From Tindallia magadiensis (GTDB lineage: Bacteria; Bacillota; Clostridia; Peptostreptococcales; Tindalliaceae), in contig NZ_FOQA01000003.1 of assembly GCF_900113635.1 (NCBI RefSeq), forward strand, positions 110,496 through 174,495: a DNA stretch of 64,000 nt. Direction: 5' to 3'. The notes beneath the pieces are model-generated. The model had not been told where the DNA came from and did no database searches. It worked only from the letters and a program-made list of their open reading frames with translations. How positions within the stretch are numbered: the stretch's first letter is position 1; each line of letters starts with the position of its first letter. Shown here piece by piece: positions 19,925-28,165 of this stretch. The position numbers and the translations under genes were made by a program.

Positions 19925-22261
19925 ATGAGAAAAAGAATTGCTTTAATTTTAGCTGTGGCTATGCTCTTTAGCGTAATTATGCCAATGAGCGTATCAGCAG
20001 CAAGTGACAACAGCATTACAAGAACACCAACAGTGGATGACGACGCAGATTTCCGTTATGGCGATAATAATCTGCCAGTACTACGAATTGACGAGGATGA
20101 TGCGGCAGAATTTGTAAACGATAGTGGAGAAAATGAAACACAAGTATTTCGTTTAAATCTGACAAATGCTGATTGGGTATTTGGTGGTGCTAATGGAATT
20201 GATAACAGAACTGCGCTGGAAGCGTTTAACGAAGCTGCAAACAGTGCTAACAGTGCTGATTGGAGTGTAAAAGCTACTAGAAGAACAGACACATCCATCA
20301 CTGTAGAAGCAAAATATTTAGGAAGTACAACTAGAAATTATGAAGCTAGACTAAGAATTCCTATGTTGACAGAAATGGATAGTGAAGGTGAAGCGAGAGT
20401 AACAATTGATCCAATGAACAGTAGACTAACTGGTGGAACATATACTTTTGCAATCGTAACTGACGGTGAAACTACTGCATTTGTTGACGATGTAGAAGAT
20501 ATCAGCCGTGGCAGAAACCAAACTGGTGGAACTATCATCATAGATGAAACTACAGCTGGAGCACTTTCTGCTGACGCTGGCGTTACTCGTCATGGGTTCA
20601 GATTAAGACTTCCAAACAATTTTGAGTGGAACTCAAACACTGAAGTTAATTTCCAAAACCTTGATGTTAGCAATGATACTGTAGAGATCACTAATAATGG
20701 AAGAGACTATATCGTTCGATTTGATGTAGATTCTGCTGACGATGTAAGAGGTTCTATTACTGTTGACACAAGAGTAAACGTAACAAGAGATGCTAATTTC
20801 GGTGAGGTTAGTGTTAACATGACAGGCTACGGTGATGTTAGTAACGCATCAAACCTGATCATTGCTGATTACCTTGACTATGGAATTGCCTTTGACGTAG
20901 AAGATGACGGCGAAAAAGAATTCTTTGCCGGAAGACTTTATGACAACAATGATGATGAGTATGAGATTGAGTTTACAATTGAAGAAACTGTAGACAACTC
21001 ATTCATTTCAGGAAGAGATATCGACTTTGTACTTCCAGACTGGGTATGGATTCTTGACATTGAATTAGATGATGATGCATCTGGTAATGACGATGCAATT
21101 AGCATGGACAGAGAAGGTGAAAATGGATTCTCTTATGAAGTACAGCCTGGTGATGAAGAGTTAACGTTTAACCTTAAGTTTACCGTTAATGGAAACGCTC
21201 CTTTTGCAGACTCAGAATCAATTTGGATTGAAATGAGTGGTGCTGGCATCGATGAAGCACGATTTGATCTGGGTATTGCTAAGAAGCCTGTAACTGTAGA
21301 AATTGCTGAACAAGAAAAAGCTCTTTCTATCGGTACAATGAAGCAAGATGCTCCAGAGATCCTAGTATCTGAAACCGAAGCTGGTGCTTTAATTGAAGGT
21401 GAAATGTTAAGACTACAACTGCGTGAAACTTATGGCGGAAGCATCCGAGTTGATAGTTTTGATGTAGAAGTAGTTGAAGGTGATATTGAGTTAACAGATG
21501 ATGACACTTATGCTAGTGGTAGAGGTATGGAAGTAGAAATTGATGTTGAATCAACTGAAGCTTCTACACTAAGATTCTACAACATAAAGCTAGACGTAGA
21601 TAGAAGTGCTCCAATGGGTGACTATCAAATTGATGTAGTAGGACCTGCGGTAGTTGAAAACATTCTTAGTGATGGAGATCTAGTTGGACGAGCTGATGAA
21701 TATGAGTACTCTTTCACATGGGATCGAGATGATAATGATCCATTGAGAGGTATGGATAGTGAAAGCGAGTTGCTTGAATTAATCCTTGGTGGACGTGGAG
21801 CAGATTTCTCTGGTCGAGTATACAGAGCTGACTACGTATCCGTAGGAACTCCAATCGACTTACAAGAAGACGTAACTCGCGAAAGAGTAACCATGACAGT
21901 TGGTCAAACAACTTACATGGTAGGCGACGAGCAAATGACAATGGACGCAGCTCCATTCGTACAAGACGGTAGACTAATGGTTCCAGTTGCTCATGTAGCA
22001 AGAGCTCTTGGAGTTTCCAGAAACGCTGTAGTATGGGATGGCGATGCTAGAACAGTAACCATCTATGCTGATAAAGTAATGCAAATGGAAATTGGTAGCA
22101 GAACAATGCTAGTAAATGGTGTGCCTTCTGATATGGGAGCAGCAGCATCTATCGTTAGCGACAGAACTTTTGTACCAGTATCCAGATTCGCTCGAGCTTT
22201 AGGAATTGATTACACTTGGGATGCAGCAGCTCAAACGGTAACTTTCCACGAAGAAGAGTAA
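19925..22261 (+). CDS. Probable major S-layer protein with C-terminal stalk domain
   Basis: A 778-residue secreted protein: signal peptide (IALILAVAMLFSVIMPMSVSA, cleaved before ASD), a long acidic beta-rich body, and a C-terminal two-repeat stalk domain (about residues 655-778, GRLMVPVAHVARALGVSRNA and RTFVPVSRFARALGIDY). The residue-30-150 region is shared with the proteins at 22423 and 35039 (PVLRIDEDD and FRLNLTNADW motifs). The evidence for a major structural protein is indirect: two promoters, a long structured leader, AAAGGAGG, a terminator directly after, and codons unlike the neighbours. Asp/Glu richness fits a saline habitat. The stalk domain probably replaces SLH units as wall anchor, but this is inference. 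Confidence 0.75.
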   Translation: MRKRIALILAVAMLFSVIMPMSVSAASDNSITRTPTVDDDADFRYGDNNLPVLRIDEDDAAEFVNDSGENETQVFRLNLTNADWVFGGANGIDNRTALEAFNEAANSANSADWSVKATRRTDTSITVEAKYLGSTTRNYEARLRIPMLTEMDSEGEARVTIDPMNSRLTGGTYTFAIVTDGETTAFVDDVEDISRGRNQTGGTIIIDETTAGALSADAGVTRHGFRLRLPNNFEWNSNTEVNFQNLDVSNDTVEITNNGRDYIVRFDVDSADDVRGSITVDTRVNVTRDANFGEVSVNMTGYGDVSNASNLIIADYLDYGIAFDVEDDGEKEFFAGRLYDNNDDEYEIEFTIEETVDNSFISGRDIDFVLPDWVWILDIELDDDASGNDDAISMDREGENGFSYEVQPGDEELTFNLKFTVNGNAPFADSESIWIEMSGAGIDEARFDLGIAKKPVTVEIAEQEKALSIGTMKQDAPEILVSETEAGALIEGEMLRLQLRETYGGSIRVDSFDVEVVEGDIELTDDDTYASGRGMEVEIDVESTEASTLRFYNIKLDVDRSAPMGDYQIDVVGPAVVENILSDGDLVGRADEYEYSFTWDRDDNDPLRGMDSESELLELILGGRGADFSGRVYRADYVSVGTPIDLQEDVTRERVTMTVGQTTYMVGDEQMTMDAAPFVQDGRLMVPVAHVARALGVSRNAVVWDGDARTVTIYADKVMQMEIGSRTMLVNGVPSDMGAAASIVSDRTFVPVSRFARALGIDYTWDAAAQTVTFHEEE

Positions 22262-22280
22262 ATTAAAGAATATTTAATAG

Positions 22281-22314
22281 AAAAGGAGTTCGCTTTGGCG
22301 GGCTCCTTTTTTTT
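22281..22314 (+). terminator. Rho-independent terminator after the S-layer gene
   Basis: AAAAGGAG and CTCCTTTT form the stem, followed by a run of eight T. It lies 20 bases after the stop codon. Confidence 0.88.
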
Positions 22315-22355
22315 AGACCCTATTTTCAAAGGATAAAGCGCCATTTTGTGCTGAT

Positions 22356-22385
22356 TTGGTTAAAAAAATATAAAATGGGTATACA
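22356..22385 (+). promoter_or_regulatory. Possible promoter for the S-layer paralogue at 22423
   Basis: TTGGTT (22356-22361), an 18-base spacer and TATACA (22380-22385). The -10 matches the one at 897-902. The TGTAA direct repeat of the other surface promoters is absent. Confidence 0.4.
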
Positions 22386-22422
22386 TAATATGGCTTTACT
22401 ATCATAAAAGGGAGGGTTAACA

Positions 22423-24528
22423 ATGAAAATAAGAATAGCAAAGATGTTACTGGTACTGATGTTGATGGCGGTATTTATTCCAACGAGCATTTATGCAGCA
22501 ACTGAAAATGAAATAAGCGATGTAACCGTAATTTCAATCAATGAACCGATACCAACGGGTGATTCCTATCTCAGCATTAAGGATACAGATGGGGATATAG
22601 GAACAGACAGACAGACGATACGACTTTTATTGGAAAATGCGGAATGGACACCGGAAGAACAGTGGTCGCCCTACGAATTTCGCTATTACAACAACGGTTT
22701 TTTAGTAGCGAATGGCAATAACTTTGCCGTTTCTTTTACAAGAATAACGGATACAAGAATGGATATTACATTTTCGATGGATCCTGGAGATGTTGGTAGA
22801 GAGACGGATGAAATAAGAATACCAATTAAAGCGCTTGTATCGTCTGTAGGAGATGCTAGTGTAGAAATAGACTCTTTAAACAGTGTAGTGAGTGCCGGTG
22901 TCTATGCCTTTGCAGAAGGGATAAAATCTGATGCTATTGTTCGAACTGGTGAAAAAACTATTTTTGGTCCAAGAACGACAGCGAAGCTAGAAGAAATAGA
23001 AATAATAGAAGCTTCTGTAGGATCAATTTCTATGCAAGAAGCAATACGGTTTAGACTTACGCCAGGCTTTGAGTGGGTAGAGAATGCTTCGATTTCTATA
23101 GAAGGAAGCGATGGATTTGAAGGTTCAACAGAAATATCCTTAAACGAAATCATGACAGGAGAAAGAGAAGTAAACTTCACACTGGAAGAAATCGGAATGG
23201 CTCATTCCGGATCCAGCGAACGTGGGAAGATATCATTATCTGACCTTGAACTGACGACATCTGGTGAGAGATTTGGAGATGTTCAAATTATTACGGCGGG
23301 CGTGCTGGGAGATCAGCGGTTAACGGTTGCTGAATACATGGACTATACAACAGAGGCTAGAAGAGAAGGTCCTAAAACAACGGTATATGCTGGTCGCTTT
23401 AATCAAGGTGCTGGAGAAGGTTTTGAATTGGCTCCACTAGTGATAGAAGAGAAAGTATTTGCATCTATGAGTCCGGGAAGACCGGTAGACGTAGCTTTTT
23501 CTGATTGGGTGAAGCTAACAAGAGTAGATGGCGTAGCAACAGAAGAATTTCAACCTGGTGATAACGCTTTTACCTTCACTCCTGAGAGAGATGAAACAGG
23601 AGGAAAATTGAAATTTGAGATTCTTGTTGAAGCAACCTTGCATCCAGATTCAGCAGGTGATATTACAGCATCCGTAACAGGCGGTGGAATCGTCGAGCCA
23701 TTAGAAGCAATTTTAGGTGAAGCAATACAGCCACTGGAAGTATTAACAGAACCGGTTATACTGGTTGCGGAAGACGAAGAAAACCTTTCACCAGAAATAA
23801 CTTTAAGAGAAACCTCCTATCGTGCTTTGATGGAAGGAGACTTGGAAATAATATTAGGAGTTGGAACTTGGGGAAGTATACCTGAAATAATGGTAACAGA
23901 AGGAGATATAGAAATAGGCGATATTTCTGTTATAGATGAAAGATTAATCATTGAAATTGTTGCAGACAGTAGTGCGGCTTCCGAGATTAAAGTTTCAGAA
24001 GCACCTGTTGTAGTGGAAGGACTGCCGGCTATCGGGAAATATCCAGTGAGCATAAGTGGGGATGCGATCGTAACGAATAATATAGAACCATATTTTGAGC
24101 AGGAGTACCTAAAAAGATTAGAGGTTCTGGAAGTTGCACTTAATCGAATCAGTAAAGCAGAGTTTAAGGTGAATCAGCCTTATTATCTTGTAGATGGAGA
24201 ACAGTTTGAATTAGATGCAGCACCATATATAGCAGAAGGAAGATTAATGGTTCCTGTAGCTCATGTTTCGAGAGCTCTTGGAATACATCGGGATGACGTC
24301 CTTTGGGATGCTGATGCTCAAACGGTGACAGTGCAAGTAGAAACAACCCAAGTAGTTATGACTATTGGAAGTGACGTCATGTCAGTGAATGGAGAAGAAG
24401 AAGATATGGGAGCTTCCGCTGAAATTGTTGATAACAGGAGTTTTGTACCTATCTCTCGGTTTGCAAGAGCCATAGACGTACAATATGAATGGGATGCGGA
24501 GGAAGAGACCGTAATCTTTACAAAATAA
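22423..24528 (+). CDS. S-layer protein paralogue with C-terminal stalk domain
   Basis: A 701-residue secreted protein homologous over its length to the protein at 19925. It has a signal peptide (MLLVLMLMAVFIPTSIYA), the N-terminal block with TIRLLLENAEW, a diverged acidic body, and a C-terminal stalk domain (about residues 580-701). That domain shares EGRLMVPVAHVSRALGI and RSFVPISRFARAIDVQYEWD with its paralogue. The divergence suggests an old duplication and a distinct, possibly alternative, surface coat. The ribosome binding site is GGGAGGG. A bidirectional terminator follows, shared with the converging O-antigen-ligase gene. Confidence 0.78.
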   Translation: MKIRIAKMLLVLMLMAVFIPTSIYAATENEISDVTVISINEPIPTGDSYLSIKDTDGDIGTDRQTIRLLLENAEWTPEEQWSPYEFRYYNNGFLVANGNNFAVSFTRITDTRMDITFSMDPGDVGRETDEIRIPIKALVSSVGDASVEIDSLNSVVSAGVYAFAEGIKSDAIVRTGEKTIFGPRTTAKLEEIEIIEASVGSISMQEAIRFRLTPGFEWVENASISIEGSDGFEGSTEISLNEIMTGEREVNFTLEEIGMAHSGSSERGKISLSDLELTTSGERFGDVQIITAGVLGDQRLTVAEYMDYTTEARREGPKTTVYAGRFNQGAGEGFELAPLVIEEKVFASMSPGRPVDVAFSDWVKLTRVDGVATEEFQPGDNAFTFTPERDETGGKLKFEILVEATLHPDSAGDITASVTGGGIVEPLEAILGEAIQPLEVLTEPVILVAEDEENLSPEITLRETSYRALMEGDLEIILGVGTWGSIPEIMVTEGDIEIGDISVIDERLIIEIVADSSAASEIKVSEAPVVVEGLPAIGKYPVSISGDAIVTNNIEPYFEQEYLKRLEVLEVALNRISKAEFKVNQPYYLVDGEQFELDAAPYIAEGRLMVPVAHVSRALGIHRDDVLWDADAQTVTVQVETTQVVMTIGSDVMSVNGEEEDMGASAEIVDNRSFVPISRFARAIDVQYEWDAEEETVIFTK

Positions 24529-24550
24529 AAGGATATGCTACAATAAAACA

Positions 24551-24585
24551 AACCCCGTTGGAGACTATAGATCTCCAACGGGGTT
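24551..24585. terminator. Bidirectional terminator between convergent genes
   Basis: A 14-bp perfect stem (24551-24564 with 24572-24585) and a 7-base loop. It serves the plus-strand gene ending at 24528. Its right arm also encodes the last residues of the minus-strand ligase-like gene, whose stop codon falls at the loop. Confidence 0.8.
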
Positions 24586-26396
24586 ATTAATGTGGCGAAG
24601 CTTTTCGATAGAATTCATGCCAAGACCCAAGAGAATAAAGAACACAGGAGAAACAGCTAACATGCTGTCGTTAAAAAATCCAGCAAAAGCATAGCCGATA
24701 AAGGCTAAAAAAGAGGAAGAAGCCGTAATACTCCATATAGAATAAGGGCGTTCGGTATTTATCGTATACAAACTTCTTACAAAATAAATAGCAAACAATC
24801 CAAGGATAGATATCAAAGAAATAATACCACTGGAAAATGCGACTTGAAGAAAGAAATTATGTGGCTTATCAACAATACCATAGACATTAATGAAATTAGC
24901 TTTTCCAACTAAGTCATGCTGAGGAAAAAAATAAGTAAACGTATCAGGACCTTTGCCAATTAGAATGGTGTCTTTTAACAAAGGCAATGTACGAGAGAAA
25001 ATATAACCACGGCCAGAGCCAAGACTTTCATAACCGTCAAAACCAAAAGACTCTACCGGTCCTAAAGGGACTAATTCATGATTAAATTGATAGCCTTTGA
25101 TACCATCATTAGTTAAAGCAAGAGGTATAGGGTTTCTCATACCAGTAAATTCTATTTGAAAAGCCTGTAGATTATCTTCAAAAGTAATTAAAAGAGAATC
25201 AAAGTTATGATCCTTCAAAGTAATCTCAAGTCTTCCCTCAGGAGTTTCCTCGAGCGCATAATCAATGACCTGATTCGCAATATCATGAAAAACCAGAAAA
25301 TCATCATCAATAGCAATCCTTAATGTTTGTCGATTTGTTTCAATATAAAGAGAGCCATCCTCTTTTGTCTCGGCATAAGTAACGTATTCATTACCTAAAT
25401 CATCTGAAATAGTAGCTCCTTCGATATTAACATTAGCGGACAAATCACCAGCAGAAACAATATTCATTACTAACCCTAGACAAAGCATAAGGGTGCCTAA
25501 AAGTGCAAACTCTTTTATTTTCAGCTTAATCATATGTCGGTGAATAATAAAGAAGAAAAAAACAGCAACACCAGCGCCTAGCCAACCAGCTCTTGATCTT
25601 GAACCAAGAAGATTCATAAACATTAGAAGAGAAAAGATAGTTGCATATTTTTTAGATATGCTGTTATTGGCAAAGGCAAAGGCAAAGGTAAAGAGTACTA
25701 ATGAAATAGGGAATAGCATGGCAAAATAGCTGCCAACATTATTAGAGTTATACATAGTAGAATAAATAGAATAATCCCGTGAAATAAAGGATGGATCAAC
25801 AACTCCTTGATATTGTAATGGGGTGATTAAAAACTTACCAATAGCTGTTTGCCAGATATCTAAACCAAAATATTGGAAGAAGCCTATTCCGCCGGCAACA
25901 AAGGCAGATATAAGCAAAGCCTTACCGATAGTATGTATTTGAGCTTCATTATTGACCGCTAGATAAGCAGATAGCAGAAGTACTAAATAGGCAGTCCAAA
26001 CCCAATAACCTTCATAGCGGTCTGGGAAACCCCATAATGCAGTTCTTAAATAATCAGAGGTGATGGTGGAAAGCGTTAATAGTATAAAAAAAGAGTGATC
26101 AGAGAATAATAAGCAAGGCTGATTTTATCTTTAGGCCAAGTACTTCGAGTAAGGAAATAAAGAAGAGGTATTGCGACCATTAGCAAAACAACCATTTTGT
26201 AAAAAGCGAAATAATCCGCATTGACAACAGAAAACCAATGTAGTTTCGTAATATCATCAAGTTGAACGACTCTTAACCTTACAATTAAAGGAACGATTGC
26301 AATGGCGACAACAAGTAGCCATGTGACGGCTTTATGATAAAAAGAACCATACTTATTCTTAGAAGAAAGCGAAGCTCTATTTTTTCTAGCGCCCAT
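24565..26396 (-). pseudogene. O-antigen-ligase-like membrane protein, split by a homopolymer frameshift
   Basis: On the minus strand an open frame starts at ATG 26396 (AGGAGGG upstream) and stops after 106 residues at 26076. A second frame covers 25917-24565 (450 residues). If one T is added to the T7 run (A7 at 26086-26092 on the plus strand), the two join into one protein of about 610 residues. The joined sequence would read SLITLF then ILLTLSTITSDYLRTALWGF. It is then collinear with the intact 602-residue paralogue at 36149. Both have about ten membrane helices, a large outside loop, and an RGYIFSRTLPLLKDTILIGKGP-like block. Wzy/WaaL-type proteins polymerise or ligate glycans. Whether this is decay, phase variation, or a base-calling error cannot be told from one sequence. 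Confidence 0.75.
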
Positions 26397-26521
26397 AGAA
26401 ACCCTCCTGGAAATTTTATTAATTTAACCAACATTAATTGCAACACTAATAATACCACAATCGAATGCCGAATAAAACACCAGGTAAATATTATCAATAT
26501 GTTTCAAATACTAAGCTTTTC

Positions 26522-26550
26522 TTGATTATCCTTAGTGTTTCCCGTATAAT
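26522..26550 (+). promoter_or_regulatory. Sigma-A promoter for the VTC/DUF4956/CotH operon
   Basis: TTGATT (26522-26527), a 17-base spacer and TATAAT (26545-26550). It is 40 bases before the ATG at 26590. Confidence 0.8.
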
Positions 26551-26589
26551 AGATGTGCAAAAGAACGCAATATAGGGAGGGGGAGAGCC

Positions 26590-27357
26590 ATGTCCGAACG
26601 ATTTTTTAACCGCTATGAATTCAAATATCTGATCTCGGAAGAAACGGCTGCCAATTTTCTCCAGCTTATTACTCCCCATATGAAAAGAGATCAACATACA
26701 GATGATAACGCTACCTATCGCATCAGTAGCCTCTATTTTGATACACAAGAAAACCTTTTTCTGGACGAATACCTTCGTGGTGAATGCTTTCGACAGAAAC
26801 TGAGGCTTCGGGTTTACAACACACCAAATCTCTGGGACACCTGTTTTTTTGAAATAAAAAAGAAATTTTCCAAATACGTCAACAAACGCCGGGCAAAAAT
26901 CACCATAGGGGAAGCCTATGCCTGGACTCGAGGAGAACGAACCTTGGAAGAAATGATAGAAACCTTTCCCGCCGAAGCTCAGATTCTTCGAGAAATTCAC
27001 TTTCTGATGCAGCTGTATCAACTAGAACCTCGGGTAGTGATTTCCTACGATCGGCAAGCCTATATGGGAATTTTTGACGAAAACCTAAGAGTTACCTTTG
27101 ACCGCTACCTGACCAAAAGGCACACATTGCTGGAACCTCATCAGCAAGGCGAAGATCAGAGTTATTTGTCAACCGAGAAAGTGGTTTTGGAAGTTAAGAC
27201 AAATAAAGCCATTCCCCTTTGGCTGGCCAGTACCATTTCAGAATTGGAATGCCGAAAGCAAACCTTCTCTAAATACTCTAACAGCTATTATGCACCGACA
27301 ATAAAAGAAAAGCAGATGGAAAATCAGCTAAGAGTTAGAAAATCAGTTAAGAGTTAA
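26590..27357 (+). CDS. VTC-domain (polyphosphate polymerase-like) protein
   Basis: A 255-residue cytoplasmic protein with the VTC domain of the triphosphate-tunnel fold. Visible features are the starting FNRYEFKYLIS, YRISSLYFDT, LRLRVYN and FFEIKKKFSKYVNKRRAKI, with basic and acidic residues alternating on strands as in tunnel enzymes. The segment VVLEVKTNKAIPLWL near the C-terminus supplies the late Glu/Lys pair. Yeast Vtc4 makes polyphosphate from ATP; bacterial versions next to CotH and DUF4956 have no proven role. It starts a three-gene operon with DUF4956 and CotH. The final codons lie in word-like repeat sequence (AATCAG, AGAGTTA). Confidence 0.85.
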   Translation: MSERFFNRYEFKYLISEETAANFLQLITPHMKRDQHTDDNATYRISSLYFDTQENLFLDEYLRGECFRQKLRLRVYNTPNLWDTCFFEIKKKFSKYVNKRRAKITIGEAYAWTRGERTLEEMIETFPAEAQILREIHFLMQLYQLEPRVVISYDRQAYMGIFDENLRVTFDRYLTKRHTLLEPHQQGEDQSYLSTEKVVLEVKTNKAIPLWLASTISELECRKQTFSKYSNSYYAPTIKEKQMENQLRVRKSVKS

Positions 27358-27402
27358 GCAGGTTCACTGTGCCTTAATTATCCATTGTCAATTATCAATT
27401 AC
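27310..27402. repeat. Word-like repeats (AGAGTTA and CAATTATCAATTA types)
   Basis: AAATCAG and AGAGTTA are each repeated within 27310-27360, including the last codons of the VTC gene. TTAATTATCCATTGTCAATT and ATCAATTA follow at 27375-27402, between the VTC and DUF4956 genes. Confidence 0.5.
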
Positions 27403-27439
27403 AAAGCCGCGCAGCGCCTTTGCCAACGGAGGTATCAAC

Positions 27440-28129
27440 ATGGATCAACTAACAGAACTACTCAGACTTCACGAAATCGGAGCTAGAGCTACGGCTGTGG
27501 AAGTCATTTTCACCATCTTTGTCTGTTTTGTGTTGCAAATGATTATTGGCTACACCTACATACGCACCCACAAAGGCAGATTTTACTCCCAAAGCTTTGT
27601 TCACACCATGGTCATTGTCGGTGTGGTTATTTCTGTCATTATTATCGTCATCGGTTCCAATATTGCTAGGGCATTTTCACTGGCAGGAGCCCTGTCCATT
27701 ATTCGGTTTCGTAGCGCTATCCGAGATCCCAGAGACGTGGCTTTTATTTTCTTCTCCATGGGCGTAGGGCTGGCCTGTGGTTCCGGTCTTTTTACCGCCG
27801 CCGCTTTACTGACCATTCTCCTCAGTCTGATGATTTTCCTTCTGGAAGGCACGGATTTTGGCCGAAGAGAAGATAAAGCGAAGCTGCTAAAAATTACCAT
27901 CCCGGAAAACCTAAACTACGAAGGACTCTACGACGATGTATTACGAAAATTCACCGATGAATCAACTTTCCTCAGCGTCCGAACCACCAGTCTGGGTACC
28001 ATGTTTGAATTAGTGTATAGCGTAAAAATCAAACGAGGTATCAGCGAAAAAGAAATGCTGGACGAAGTTCGTGCCCGTAACGGCAACTTAAACGTATCAC
28101 TCATTCTGGATCAGCAAATGATGGAGTAA
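27440..28129 (+). CDS. DUF4956 membrane protein
   Basis: A 229-residue protein with about four membrane helices in the first 140 residues, including FVHTMVIVGVVISVIIIVIG and the region around FIFFSMGVGLACGSGLFTAA. Between them lies the diagnostic GALSIIRFRSAIRDPRD loop of DUF4956. A soluble alpha/beta domain of about 85 residues ends the protein. The function of the family is unknown. The constant pairing with VTC and CotH proteins suggests one complex at the membrane. GGAGG precedes the ATG; 36 bases separate it from the CotH gene. Confidence 0.88.
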   Translation: MDQLTELLRLHEIGARATAVEVIFTIFVCFVLQMIIGYTYIRTHKGRFYSQSFVHTMVIVGVVISVIIIVIGSNIARAFSLAGALSIIRFRSAIRDPRDVAFIFFSMGVGLACGSGLFTAAALLTILLSLMIFLLEGTDFGRREDKAKLLKITIPENLNYEGLYDDVLRKFTDESTFLSVRTTSLGTMFELVYSVKIKRGISEKEMLDEVRARNGNLNVSLILDQQMME

Positions 28130-28165
28130 CTATTCCCTCTATCCGCATAAAAGGAGCAGTCCCCC

